Origin: Pseudomaricurvus sp. HS19
GTDB lineage: Bacteria; Pseudomonadota; Gammaproteobacteria; Pseudomonadales; Cellvibrionaceae
Reading direction: 5' to 3'
NCBI RefSeq assembly: GCF_009857815.1
Contig: NZ_WVVW01000001.1
Span: 930,001-994,000 of the forward strand
Length of the DNA stretch: 64,000 nt
Made by a program: the position numbers and the translations under genes. Under the pieces are notes generated by a model. That model worked only from the letters and a program-made list of their open reading frames with translations, was not told the DNA's origin and ran no database searches. This document shows, piece after piece, positions 1 to 9,091 of the stretch; within the stretch, counting starts at the first letter, position 1, and each line of letters starts with the position of its first letter.

Positions 1-1451
1 CCCAGGAGCTGGAGGCGATGGCCGCTTCTGTGATCTCCCCAAGCGTTGACGGTGCCTACCAGTCCGGTTGTCACACTGCGTCTGTGTGGGACTCCAAGGC
101 CAAGGCCAACATTCCCAAGCTGATGTCCTTCATGAACAACTTCGGCCTGATCACCGCCCGTGATCCCAAGGGTGTTTACCCGGCCATGACCGACGTTATT
201 CACAAGGTGCTGAACGACATTACCGTTGACGATCGCGCCATCATCATCGGCGGTGACTCCCACACCCGTATGTCCAAGGGTGTTGCCTTCGGTGCTGACT
301 CCGGTACTGTTGCCATCGCTCTTGCGACCGGCGAATCTGCCATGCCAATCCCCGAGTCTGTGAAGGTGACCTTCAAGGGCCACATGAAGCCCTACATGGA
401 CTTCCGCGATGTGGTACACGCCACCCAGGCGCAGATGCTGAAGCAGTTCAACGGCGAAAACGTGTTCCAGGGCCGCATCATCGAAGTGCAGATCGGCACC
501 CTGATGGCCGACCAGGCTTTCACCTTCACCGACTGGACTGCAGAAATGAAGGCCAAGGCCTCTATCTGTATCTCTGACGATGAAACCATGATCAAGTCCC
601 TGGAGCTGGCCAAGTCCCGCATCCAGATCATGATCGACAAGGGCATGGAAAACCGCGACAAGATGCTGCAGCGCCTGATCGACCTGGCTGACAAGCGTAT
701 CGCTGAAATCCAGTCCGGCGAGCAGCCTGCCCTGGCTCCGGACAACAACGCCAAGTACTACGCAGAAGTGGTTGTCGACCTGGACCAGATCGACGAGCCA
801 ATGATCGCCGACCCGGACGTTAACAACGACGACGTCTCCAAGCGTTACACCCACGACACCATCCGCCCGGTTTCCTACTACGGCGGCAACAAGAAGGTTG
901 ACCTGGGCTTCGTCGGTTCCTGTATGGTTCACAAGGGCGACATGCAGATCATCGCCCAGATGCTGCGCAACCTGGAGAAGAAAGGCGAAATCACCTTTAA
1001 AGCTCCACTGGTTGTAGCACCACCAACCTACAACATCGTTGACGAGCTGAAAGCCGAAGGCGACTGGGCCCTGCTGCAGAAGTACGCTGGCTTCGAATTT
1101 GACGACAAAGACCCCAAGGGCGCTGCTCGCACCAAATACGAAAACATCCTGTACCTGGAGCGCCCCGGCTGTAACCTCTGCATGGGTAACCAGGAGAAAG
1201 CCGAGCCCGGTGATACCGTACTGGCCACCTCTACCCGTCTGTTCCAGGGCCGCGTAGTGGCTGACACCGCCGAGAAGAAAGGTGAATCCCTGCTGGGCTC
1301 CACCCCTCTGGTTGTGCTGTCCACTATCCTGGGCCGTACACCGACTATCGAGGAGTACAAGGAAGCGGTTGAGGGTATTAACCTGACTGACTTCGCGCCA
1401 CCGTCTGCTGACCTGAGTGTAGAAGCCCAGCCCATCAGGATTGTTGGCTAA
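1..1451 (+). CDS. AcnB-type aconitate hydratase paralogue, 5' end outside window
   Basis: This is the C-terminal part (about 480 residues) of an AcnB-type aconitase. It would isomerise citrate/isocitrate, or a related 2-methylcitrate-type acid, in the cytoplasm with a [4Fe-4S] cluster. The reading frame is open through the left edge (first full codon at base 3), so the gene is truncated by the window. Visible motifs are GGDSHTR, the first cluster cysteine in GSCMVHKGD and the cysteine pair in RPGCNLCMGNQ. Compared with the downstream AcnB, the substrate-loop region is different (AFGADSGTVAIALATG instead of SFPAGSGLVAFAAATG) and there are extra insertions. From memory it resembles the longer AcnB form common in Bacteroidota. 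It ends 268 bases before acnB and has its own terminator, so the two are probably separate units. Family is sure; exact substrate is inferred. Confidence 0.9.
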   Translation, partial: QELEAMAASVISPSVDGAYQSGCHTASVWDSKAKANIPKLMSFMNNFGLITARDPKGVYPAMTDVIHKVLNDITVDDRAIIIGGDSHTRMSKGVAFGADSGTVAIALATGESAMPIPESVKVTFKGHMKPYMDFRDVVHATQAQMLKQFNGENVFQGRIIEVQIGTLMADQAFTFTDWTAEMKAKASICISDDETMIKSLELAKSRIQIMIDKGMENRDKMLQRLIDLADKRIAEIQSGEQPALAPDNNAKYYAEVVVDLDQIDEPMIADPDVNNDDVSKRYTHDTIRPVSYYGGNKKVDLGFVGSCMVHKGDMQIIAQMLRNLEKKGEITFKAPLVVAPPTYNIVDELKAEGDWALLQKYAGFEFDDKDPKGAARTKYENILYLERPGCNLCMGNQEKAEPGDTVLATSTRLFQGRVVADTAEKKGESLLGSTPLVVLSTILGRTPTIEEYKEAVEGINLTDFAPPSADLSVEAQPIRIVG

Positions 1452-1497
1452 GTTCAGCGGCAATCAGCCTTGCGCTGACTGGCATTAAGCTGACTAA

Positions 1498-1532
1498 AAA
1501 GCCCCGCAGGCCAAACCTGCGGGGCTTTTTTT
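1498..1532 (+). terminator. Rho-independent terminator after the first aconitase gene
   Basis: A perfect 10-bp GC-rich stem (gccccgcagg / cctgcggggc) with a 5-base loop is followed by seven T residues. It starts 46 bases after the stop codon. A short A-run precedes the stem. Confidence 0.92.
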
Positions 1533-1718
1533 CGTCCTGCGCTTGTGCCGGACGCTTCGCCTCATCCTCATCGGCGCCCTCTGCAGCCCCATAGCGGCCA
1601 GGGCTTGCCGCGCACCTCTTACTCGATCATTTCCAGCAGCTGCTATATTTACCTGACCCAAACTCATCTTGTGGCGGTCGGCCGGTGCCTGTCGCCAACC
1701 CACTTTGAGGATAACACC

Positions 1719-4343
1719 GTGCTTGAAGCCTACCGTCAACACGTAGCAGAACGTGCCGCCGACAACATCCCACCCAAACCGCTGACCCCCGAGCAGGTCG
1801 CCGACCTGGTAGAGCTGCTGAAGAGCCCTCCCGCCGGCGAAGGTGAGTACCTGCTGGATCTGATCAGTACTCGCGTTCCTCCCGGTGTTGACGAAGCGGC
1901 CTACGTGAAAGCCGGATTCCTGACCGCCATCGTCAAGGGCGAAGCCAGTTCTCCCCTGATTAGCAGACAAGATGCCATCAAGCTGCTGGGTAATATGCAC
2001 GGCGGTTACAACATCGAGACCCTGGTTGCCGCCCTGGACTGTTCCGAGCTGGGCGCTCTGGCCGCTGAAGAGCTGAAACACACCCTGCTGATGTTCGACG
2101 CCTTCCACGATGTGGAAGAGAAAGCCAAATCCGGTAATGAAAACGCCAAAGCTGTCATGCAGTCATGGGCCGACGCCGAATGGTTTACCAAGCGTGACAA
2201 GGTGGCCGAGAGCATCAGGATGAGCGTCTTCAAGGTCACCGGCGAGATTAACACCGACGACCTGTCCCCTGCCCCTGATGCCTGGAGCCGTCCCGACATA
2301 CCCCTGCACGCCCGCGCGGCGTTCAAGATGACCCGTGAGGGCCTGACTCCGGAAGAACACGGCGTCACCGGTCCCATGGCCCAGATTGAGGAAGTAAAAA
2401 GCAGCGGCTTGCCGGTTGCTTTCGTCGGTGACGTTGTGGGTACCGGCTCTTCCCGCAAGTCCGCCACCAACTCGGTACTGTGGTTTTTCGGCGATGACAT
2501 TCCCGGGGTGCCCAACAAACGTGGTGGCGGCGTCTGTATCGGCGGCAAGGTAGCCCCTATTTTCTACAACACCATGGAAGATGCCGGCGCGCTGGTTTTC
2601 GAAGCCCCGGTTGATGAACTGAACATGGGCGACGTGATCGAGATCCGCCCCTATGAGGGCAAGATTCTGGCGGAAGACGGTTCCCTGCTGTCCGAATTTG
2701 GGCTGAAGTCCGAAGTACTGCTGGATGAAGTGCAGGCCGGCGGCCGCATCAACCTGATCATCGGTCGCGGCCTCACCACCAAGGCCCGCGAATCCCTCGG
2801 CCTGCCCCCTTCCACCCTCTTCCGTACCCCCGAAGCGCCTGCCGACTCAGGCAAAGGCTTCTCCCTGGCTCAAAAGATGGTTGGTCGCGCCTGTGGGCTG
2901 CCAGAAGGCCAGGGCATCCGCCCCGGCACCTACTGCGAACCCAAAATGACCACCGTAGGCTCACAGGACACCACTGGCCCCATGACGCGGGACGAGCTGA
3001 AGGACCTGGCCTGCCTGGGCTTCTCTGCCGATCTCACCATGCAGTCTTTCTGTCACACTGCCGCCTATCCCAAGCCGGTGGACATCGACACCCAGCACAC
3101 CCTGCCCGACTTTATTATGACCCGTGGAGGTGTATCCCTGCGCCCCGGTGACGGCATCATCCACTCCTGGCTGAACCGCATGCTGCTACCAGACACCGTC
3201 GGCACCGGTGGTGACTCCCACACCCGTTTCCCCATGGGTATCTCCTTCCCGGCCGGTTCCGGCCTGGTGGCCTTTGCCGCCGCAACCGGGGTTATGCCGC
3301 TGGATATGCCAGAGTCTGTACTGGTGCGCTTCAAGGGTAAAATGCAGCCGGGCATCACCCTGCGCGACCTGGTACATGCCATCCCTTACTATGCCATTCA
3401 GCAGGGTCTGCTAACGGTTGAGAAGAAAGGCAAAAAGAACATCTTCTCTGGTCGCATACTCGAAATCGAGGGACTGGAGCACCTCACCGCCGAGCAGGCA
3501 TTCGAGCTGTCTGATGCCTCGGCCGAGCGCTCGGCTGCCGGCTGTACAATCAATCTCTCCGAAGCTTCTGTGGCCGAATACCTGCGCTCCAACATCACCC
3601 TGCTACGCTCCATGATCGCTGACGGCTATGGTGACCCACGCACGCTTGAACGCCGCGCCCGCAAGATGGAAGATTGGCTGGCCAACCCAAGCCTGATGAG
3701 CGCCGATACCGATGCCGAGTACGCTGCCGTTATCGAAATCGATCTCGCCGAAGTCAATGAGCCTGTGGTTTGTTGCCCGAACGATCCCGATGACGCCAAG
3801 CGGCTGTCTGACGTGGCCGGCGACAAGGTGGACGAGGTATTCATCGGCTCGTGCATGACCAATATCGGCCACTTCCGTGCAGCGGGCAAACTGCTGGAGC
3901 AACACAAAGGGGGTATTACTACCCGCCTGTGGCTGTCCCCACCCACCAAAATGGATGAACACCAACTGATGGAAGAGGGCTACTACAACATCTTTGGTCG
4001 TGCCGGCGCCCGCATGGAGATGCCAGGCTGCTCCCTGTGTATGGGTAACCAGGCTCGCGTCGCTCCCAACAGCACCGTGCTGTCCACCTCCACCCGCAAC
4101 TTCCCCAATCGCCTGGGCGATGGCGCCAACGTGTACCTGACCTCTGCCGAACTGGCCGCTGTGGGGGCGATTCTGGGCAAACTGCCAACCCCGGCAGAGT
4201 ACATGGAATACGCCAACAACCTGGATTCCATGTCCAGCGAGATCTACCGCTACCTGAACTTCGACCAGATCGCCGAATTCCAGGCCAAACACGATGAAGG
4301 CCAGAGGATTGCTGCTGTCCAGATCCAGGACGTCGCGGTTTAA
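1719..4343 (+). CDS. acnB: Aconitate hydratase B / 2-methylisocitrate dehydratase
   Basis: Canonical AcnB of 874 residues (E. coli enzyme 865). It catalyses citrate-isocitrate isomerisation in the TCA cycle and usually also 2-methyl-cis-aconitate hydration in propionate breakdown. Order: N-terminal HEAT-like domain (about 1-160), swivelling domain (about 165-375), then the catalytic domain with GRACGLPEGQGIRPGTYCEP, TGGDSHTRFPMG, and cluster cysteines in GSCMTNIGHF and MPGCSLCMGNQ. The start chosen is GTG at 1719, which has TTTGAGG eight bases upstream. The longer open frame from 1545 adds about 58 residues with no aconitase similarity. The upstream terminator and 187-base leader indicate its own promoter. 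Nothing is missing from the active site. Confidence 0.97.
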   Translation: MLEAYRQHVAERAADNIPPKPLTPEQVADLVELLKSPPAGEGEYLLDLISTRVPPGVDEAAYVKAGFLTAIVKGEASSPLISRQDAIKLLGNMHGGYNIETLVAALDCSELGALAAEELKHTLLMFDAFHDVEEKAKSGNENAKAVMQSWADAEWFTKRDKVAESIRMSVFKVTGEINTDDLSPAPDAWSRPDIPLHARAAFKMTREGLTPEEHGVTGPMAQIEEVKSSGLPVAFVGDVVGTGSSRKSATNSVLWFFGDDIPGVPNKRGGGVCIGGKVAPIFYNTMEDAGALVFEAPVDELNMGDVIEIRPYEGKILAEDGSLLSEFGLKSEVLLDEVQAGGRINLIIGRGLTTKARESLGLPPSTLFRTPEAPADSGKGFSLAQKMVGRACGLPEGQGIRPGTYCEPKMTTVGSQDTTGPMTRDELKDLACLGFSADLTMQSFCHTAAYPKPVDIDTQHTLPDFIMTRGGVSLRPGDGIIHSWLNRMLLPDTVGTGGDSHTRFPMGISFPAGSGLVAFAAATGVMPLDMPESVLVRFKGKMQPGITLRDLVHAIPYYAIQQGLLTVEKKGKKNIFSGRILEIEGLEHLTAEQAFELSDASAERSAAGCTINLSEASVAEYLRSNITLLRSMIADGYGDPRTLERRARKMEDWLANPSLMSADTDAEYAAVIEIDLAEVNEPVVCCPNDPDDAKRLSDVAGDKVDEVFIGSCMTNIGHFRAAGKLLEQHKGGITTRLWLSPPTKMDEHQLMEEGYYNIFGRAGARMEMPGCSLCMGNQARVAPNSTVLSTSTRNFPNRLGDGANVYLTSAELAAVGAILGKLPTPAEYMEYANNLDSMSSEIYRYLNFDQIAEFQAKHDEGQRIAAVQIQDVAV

Positions 4344-4354
4344 TGACCCATCAG

Positions 4355-4381
4355 CGGTGGGCACCGTAGTGGTGCCCACCG
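4355..4381 (+). terminator. Strong hairpin directly after acnB
   Basis: A perfect 11-bp inverted repeat (cggtgggcacc / ggtgcccaccg) with loop gtagt begins 11 bases after the acnB stop. No T-run follows, so it may be a 3'-end stabilising hairpin rather than a true intrinsic terminator. Confidence 0.55.
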
Positions 4382-4544
4382 TGCCCCGCCCTGCGGCGCA
4401 GTAATACTCCCACCCGCTGACAAGCCTGCCCATTTGCGAGCCCGATACCCCTTCTCTGCACAGATTGCGAACCAGATCATCGGTCATTCATCGATTGGCG
4501 CGGCACTAATCTTTTTGCCTACTGTCTGAGCCCCTGTAAACGAC

Positions 4545-4550
4545 TACAAT
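4545..4550 (+). promoter_or_regulatory. Putative -10 element upstream of the AstE-like lipoprotein gene
   Basis: TACAAT matches the sigma-70 -10 consensus at five of six positions; no convincing -35 is seen. It overlaps the first ATG (4549) of the open frame. If it is a real -10, transcription starts near 4557, that ATG cannot be used, and the TTG at 4651 is favoured. The rest of 4382-4650 shows no other recognised feature. Confidence 0.35.
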
Positions 4551-4650
4551 GAGCGTATTGGGCCAGGCAAAAACCTTACGCTTTCAAGGAATTGCAACAG
4601 TCCACAGCGATAATGCCGGGAGCCTGAGACCGGCAACCAGGAGTAGAGTT

Positions 4651-6054
4651 TTGAGATTGAATGTGTCCCGGGCAGCAATGCTCGGTGTAATCCTTGCCGG
4701 CTGTGCCGGCACCCAGTCCACCCTTGCGGAAGAGACCGTGGCAGCGACCGAGCTGCCGGCCATCGCCGCAGTAGCAGCCGCCGCCAGCGGCGACGCGCAG
4801 GTGAACGCCAGCGACAGTAACCGCCCTGCGCAAGCGAAAAGTGTACCCCTGGATGAACCGGTTACCGAGCGCTCCCCCGAGCCCTCGTTTGTGGCCAAGG
4901 AACGTCCGCCTGAAGTGGCAGAGCAGGTCCCGGCAGGTGACGACGCCACAGACTCTGTCGCCAGCGACACACCTGTGGAAGCCAACCAGCCCCAACCCCT
5001 GCTGATCCTCAATACCGAAGTCCCCCCGGCCACCACCACCCGCCTCTCCTGGTCACCCAGCCAGACCCTGGAAGGTATTGCCACACCGACTCCGGTACTG
5101 ATTGTGAACGGCGCCCAGGCCGGCCCTACCCTGTGCCTGACTGGTGCCATCCACGGCGATGAACTGAACGGCATCGAGATTATCCGCCGGGTGATGTACA
5201 ACCTCGACCCGCAGGAGCTGTCCGGTACCGTAATCGGTGTGCCCATTGTTAACCTGCAGGGCTTCCACAGCAGCTCCCGCTACCTGCCGGATCGCCGCGA
5301 CCTGAACCGCTACTTCCCCGGCAATCCCCGCGGCAGCTCTGCCGACCGTATCGCCTATTCGTTTTTCAATGAGGTGGTCAAGCACTGTGACGCGCTGGTG
5401 GATATCCACACCGGCTCTTTCCAGCGGACCAACCTGCCCCAGGTTCGCGCTGACCTCAGCGTTCCCAAAGTACTGGAGCTGACCCAGAGCTTCGGCGCCA
5501 CGGTGGTACTGGAGAGCCAGGGAACCAAAGGCACCCTGCGCCGCGCCGCCGTGGAGGCCGGAATCCCTGCTGCCACACTGGAAGCCGGTGAATCCATGCG
5601 CCTGCAGGAGAAATCGGTGAAGCACGGCGTCAACGGCATCAACACGCTGATGAGCAAGATGGGCATGATCGAGCGCTTCCGTATCTGGGGCGATCCGGAG
5701 CCGGTCTACTACAAATCCGAGTGGGTTCGTGCCGATCATGGCGGGATTTTGCTGGGCCACGCCAAGCTGGGCGAGCGAGTGGAAAAAGGGGAATTACTGG
5801 GTGTGGTCACAGACCCCATCACCAACGTCAAGAGCAACATCTACTCGCCCTATAACGGCCGTATTATCGGCAAAGCCCTGGATCAGGTTGTGCTGCCCGG
5901 TTTCGCCGCTTTCCATGTTGCCAAGGAGTCTGCCAAGCGCGCACCCCCGGTGGCCGTTGAGAGTCCTGCACCCGGCACCGACAGCGTGGCAGATGCGCGA
6001 CCGGCTGCTACAGCCAGCGAGAGCAGCACAGACGTAGAGCTGGATACCGAGTGA
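4651..6054 (+). CDS. AstE/AspA-family deacylase, predicted lipoprotein with C-terminal lipoyl-like domain
   Basis: Succinylglutamate desuccinylase/aspartoacylase-family (M14-like) zinc amidohydrolase, 467 residues from a TTG start at 4651. AGGAG lies seven bases before the TTG. This start gives a lipoprotein signal peptide ending in the lipobox LAGC (Cys18). The ATG at 4549 would add 34 residues and bury that signal. After a Pro/Ala/Glu-rich linker (about 20-135) comes the catalytic domain with zinc-ligand motif HGDE, the NRYFPG segment, DIHTGS (third ligand) and the glutamate in TLEAGES. The last 100 residues form a biotinyl/lipoyl-like beta-barrel (ADHGGILLGHAKLGERVEKG), then a disordered tail. 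Likely a periplasmic, membrane-anchored amide hydrolase; substrate unknown. It is a single gene, convergent with uvrB. Confidence 0.82.
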   Translation: MRLNVSRAAMLGVILAGCAGTQSTLAEETVAATELPAIAAVAAAASGDAQVNASDSNRPAQAKSVPLDEPVTERSPEPSFVAKERPPEVAEQVPAGDDATDSVASDTPVEANQPQPLLILNTEVPPATTTRLSWSPSQTLEGIATPTPVLIVNGAQAGPTLCLTGAIHGDELNGIEIIRRVMYNLDPQELSGTVIGVPIVNLQGFHSSSRYLPDRRDLNRYFPGNPRGSSADRIAYSFFNEVVKHCDALVDIHTGSFQRTNLPQVRADLSVPKVLELTQSFGATVVLESQGTKGTLRRAAVEAGIPAATLEAGESMRLQEKSVKHGVNGINTLMSKMGMIERFRIWGDPEPVYYKSEWVRADHGGILLGHAKLGERVEKGELLGVVTDPITNVKSNIYSPYNGRIIGKALDQVVLPGFAAFHVAKESAKRAPPVAVESPAPGTDSVADARPAATASESSTDVELDTE

Positions 6055-6059
6055 TCAGT

Positions 6060-6079
6060 GCAGGGGGTTAGCCCCCTGC
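6060..6079. other. Hairpin between convergent genes
   Basis: An 8-bp perfect stem (gcaggggg / ccccctgc) with loop ttag lies between the stops of the lipoprotein gene and uvrB. There is no T-run on either strand, so any terminator role in the convergent gap is only suggested by position. Confidence 0.4.
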
Positions 6080-6086
6080 TTCCATG

Positions 6087-8090
6087 CTATTCCTGATGCC
6101 CCGCCTTGAGCTGGGCAATCTGGTCCCGCAGCCTGGCGGCAGTTTCAAACTCCAGGTTTTTCGCCGCTTCGAACATCTTCTCTTCCAGAGCTGCCACCTG
6201 TTTCCAGACATCGCCACTGGCCAGGTCGGTACCGTAATCTGCAGTGGACTCGGCCACTTTCTGCCCGCGCCGGCCCTTGGCACCGGGCACATGGGTGCCC
6301 TCCAGGATATCGGTGATGTTTTTGCGGATGCCTTGCGGGGTAATGCCATGGGCCTCGTTGTGAGCCACCTGCTTGGCGCGACGGCGCTCGGTCTCATCCA
6401 GTGCCCGGCGCATGGAGCCGGTCACCTTATCGGCGTAGAGGATCGCTTTGCCGTTAACGTTACGGGCGGCACGACCAATGGTCTGGATCAGGGAGCGGTC
6501 GGAGCGCAGGAAGCCCTCTTTATCGGCGTCAAAGATTGCCACCAGTGAAACCTCAGGCATATCCAGGCCTTCGCGCAGCAGGTTAATACCCACCAGTACA
6601 TCGAACTCGCCCAGACGCAGGTCGCGGATAATCTCTACCCGCTCCACCGTGTCGATATCCGAGTGCAGGTAGCGCACCCGCACACCATGTTCGGTGAGGT
6701 AGTCGGTGAGGTCTTCCGCCATGCGCTTGGTGAGCACGGTGATCAACACCCGCTCATCCACCTCTACCCGCTTGCGGATCTCCGACAATGCGTCATCCAC
6801 CTGTGAACCGGCCGGACGCACCTCAACTTCGGGATCCACCAGACCGGTGGGCCTGACCACCTGCTCCACCACCTGACCCTGATGCTCCGCCTCATAGGGA
6901 CCAGGCGTGGCGGAAACAAAGATCATCTGTGGCGCCAGCCGCTCCCACTCATCAAAACGCAGCGGACGGTTATCCAGCGCCGACGGCAGGCGGAACCCGT
7001 ACTCCACCAGCGTCTCCTTGCGCGAACGGTCGCCGCGATACATGCCGCCGATCTGCGGTACACCGACGTGGGACTCATCGATTACCAGCAAGGCATCGGC
7101 GGGCAGGTAGTCAAACAGCGTGGGGGGCGGCTCGCCGGGCCCACGACCGGAGAGGTAGCGGGAGTAGTTTTCGATGCCGTTGCAGTAACCCAGCTCCTGC
7201 ATCATCTCCAGGTCGTATTTAACCCTCTGCTCCAGGCGCTGGGCCTCCACCAGTTTGTCCAGCGAGCGCAGCTGCTCCAGCCGCTCCTTCAGCTCCTCCT
7301 TGATATGCTCAATGGCATCAAGGATGGTCTGCCGCGGCGTCACGTAATGGGACTTGGGGTAAATGGTATAGCGGGCCAGGTTCTGCAGCACCTCACCGGT
7401 GAGAGGGTCAAACAGCGACAGCCGCTCCACCTCTTCATCAAACAATTCCACCCGCAGGGCCTCGCGATCCGAGTCTGCCGGGAAGATATCGATCACATCA
7501 CCCCGGACCCGATAGGTGCCCCGGTGGAAATCCACGTCGTTGCGGGTGTACTGCAGCTCCGCCAGCCGGCGTAACACCTGACGCTGGTCAATCTGGTCGC
7601 CGCGCACCAGGTGCAACAGCATTTTCAGGTAGGAGTCCGGGTCACCCAGGCCGTAGATGGCGGACACCGTCGCCACCACAATAGCGTCGCGTCGCTCCAT
7701 CAGCGCCTTGGTGGCGGAGAGCCGCATCTGCTCAATGTGCTCATTGATGGAGGCGTCTTTCTCGATAAAGGTATCCGACGCCGGCACATAGGCTTCCGGC
7801 TGGTAGTAGTCGTAGTAGGAGACGAAATACTCCACGGAGTTGTTGGGAAAGAACTCCTTGAACTCACCATACAGCTGCGCCGCCAGGGTCTTGTTGGGCG
7901 CCATAATCATGGTTGGGCGCTGTACCTGCGCAATCACATTGGCGATGGTGAAGGTTTTGCCCGAGCCGGTTACCCCCAACAGCGTCTGGTGGGCCAGGCC
8001 CGCCTCAATCCCCTGAACCAGGCCTTTGATGGCAGTGGGCTGGTCCCCGGAGGGCTGGAACTGGCTGACGACTTGAAAAGGCTTGCTCAT
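6087..8090 (-). CDS. uvrB: Excinuclease ABC subunit B
   Basis: UvrB, 667 residues, the damage-verifying helicase of nucleotide excision repair; it receives DNA from UvrA and then recruits UvrC. Visible features: Walker [15 protein letters not shown] (residues about 39-52), the beta-hairpin region [24 protein letters not shown], helicase motifs including SATPGPYE and [15 protein letters not shown], and a C-terminal UVR motif ([13 protein letters not shown]) for UvrC binding. Length matches the family (E. coli 673). The ATG start gives the standard N-terminus [19 protein letters not shown] saw no LexA-type CTGT-N8-ACAG box in the 186 bases upstream, so SOS control is not evident. Confidence 0.98.
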   Translation of the reverse strand: MSKPFQVVSQFQPSGDQPTAIKGLVQGIEAGLAHQTLLGVTGSGKTFTIANVIAQVQRPTMIMAPNKTLAAQLYGEFKEFFPNNSVEYFVSYYDYYQPEAYVPASDTFIEKDASINEHIEQMRLSATKALMERRDAIVVATVSAIYGLGDPDSYLKMLLHLVRGDQIDQRQVLRRLAELQYTRNDVDFHRGTYRVRGDVIDIFPADSDREALRVELFDEEVERLSLFDPLTGEVLQNLARYTIYPKSHYVTPRQTILDAIEHIKEELKERLEQLRSLDKLVEAQRLEQRVKYDLEMMQELGYCNGIENYSRYLSGRGPGEPPPTLFDYLPADALLVIDESHVGVPQIGGMYRGDRSRKETLVEYGFRLPSALDNRPLRFDEWERLAPQMIFVSATPGPYEAEHQGQVVEQVVRPTGLVDPEVEVRPAGSQVDDALSEIRKRVEVDERVLITVLTKRMAEDLTDYLTEHGVRVRYLHSDIDTVERVEIIRDLRLGEFDVLVGINLLREGLDMPEVSLVAIFDADKEGFLRSDRSLIQTIGRAARNVNGKAILYADKVTGSMRRALDETERRRAKQVAHNEAHGITPQGIRKNITDILEGTHVPGAKGRRGQKVAESTADYGTDLASGDVWKQVAALEEKMFEAAKNLEFETAARLRDQIAQLKAGHQE

Positions 8091-8276
8091 GCTACAACTC
8101 GGCTACAACTGGGAGAAACGGGAACAACCGTGAATGTTGGCATGTCTGCCCGTGACCGGCAACCGCGTACGGCTAAGGTGGCACCACTGCCGGGAAAAAA
8201 CACACGATCAGTGTGGGATTCAGGCCTGATTGCAGTACAATGCGGCCCTCATTCACAAGCGGAAAGACAGCCAGCC

Positions 8277-8852
8277 ATGAGTATCGATACCTCCCTGCAG
8301 ACAAGAGCCAATAACCAATGTGAACTCTGTGGCGCCGGAGGCCCGCTGGCCGCCTTTGCGGTTGAGCCCTCTGACGGCAGTGTCGATCAGGCCGTTGCGG
8401 TGTGCGATAGCTGCCTGTCGGAGCTCGGCGCTGAAGTGATCAGCAACCCCAACTACTGGCGCTGCCTCAACGACAGCATGTGGAGTCAGGTACCTGCCGT
8501 ACAGGTTGTGGCCTGGCGTATGCTCGGCAAACTGGCCCGCCAGGGCGAGGCCTGGGCGCAGGACCTGCAGGATATGCTCTACCTGGACGACGACAACCGC
8601 CAGTGGGCAGAAGCGCTGGAGCGCGAGGCCGCCAACGCCCCGGAACCCACCCGGGACAGCAACGGCGCCATCCTGGAAGCCGGTGACACCGTCACTATCA
8701 TCAAGGATCTGGACGTCAAGGGTACCAGCATGACCGCCAAGCGTGGCACCGCGGTGCGCGGCATCTCCCTGACCAGCAACCCGGAACACATTGAAGGCCG
8801 GGTCAACGGCCAGCGTATTGTGATCCTCTCTTGTTACGTGAAGAAGTCCTGA
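8277..8852 (+). CDS. PhnA/YjdM family zinc-ribbon protein
   Basis: Long-form PhnA-domain protein, 191 residues (E. coli YjdM/PhnA is about 110). The N-terminus is a zinc ribbon with C15xxC18 and C42xxC45; the middle is an acidic helical segment; the C-terminus (about 120-191) is the SH3-like PhnA domain (GDTVTIIKDLDVKG ... SCYVKK). Despite the name it is not the phosphonoacetate hydrolase; the cellular role is unproven. The start chosen is the ATG at 8277. A longer open frame runs through the uvrB upstream region but is not protein-like. TACAAT at 8236-8241 could be its -10 box. It is divergent from uvrB and monocistronic. Confidence 0.9.
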   Translation: MSIDTSLQTRANNQCELCGAGGPLAAFAVEPSDGSVDQAVAVCDSCLSELGAEVISNPNYWRCLNDSMWSQVPAVQVVAWRMLGKLARQGEAWAQDLQDMLYLDDDNRQWAEALEREAANAPEPTRDSNGAILEAGDTVTIIKDLDVKGTSMTAKRGTAVRGISLTSNPEHIEGRVNGQRIVILSCYVKKS

Positions 8853-8923
8853 CAGTACCTAACAGCGACAACACAAACAGTGCCGACTGACAAAGCCGGC
8901 CATGCTTTAGACAAGGCCCGATG

Positions 8924-9051
8924 CCGTCATCGCGAGCGCAGCGTGGCGATCCATGTGCAGCACAATCTACACAGCTCCGTACCAAACATGGATTGCTTCG
9001 TGGCTTAAGGCCCCTACTTTGGGCGCTGAACAACGCTCCTCGCAATGACGG
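8924..9051. repeat. MITE/REP-like imperfect inverted repeat with ccgtcaYtgcgag ends
   Basis: A stretch of about 128 bp has ends that are near-perfect inverted copies (ccgtcatcgcgag left; ccgtcattgcgag on the other strand right). A second inner pair follows (gcgatccatgt left; gcaatccatgt on the other strand right). The CGTCATTGCGAG ... GCAATCC motif is a widespread intergenic repeat in many bacterial phyla. Short, non-coding and intergenic, it looks like a non-autonomous mobile element or palindromic repeat. It fills most of the 239-base gap between phnA and the VWA gene. Confidence 0.75.
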
Positions 9052-9091
9052 GGCTAAATTGGGCCCCGTATTTTGCTTGTAAAGGTAATGA

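Noticed and set aside
3603-4487. 294-residue open frame antisense to acnB
   Set aside because: It is the mirror of the highly biased acnB codons, has no ribosome site and no family motif.
8091-8276. Possible LexA box upstream of uvrB
   Set aside because: No CTGT-N8-ACAG or close variant is visible in either direction.
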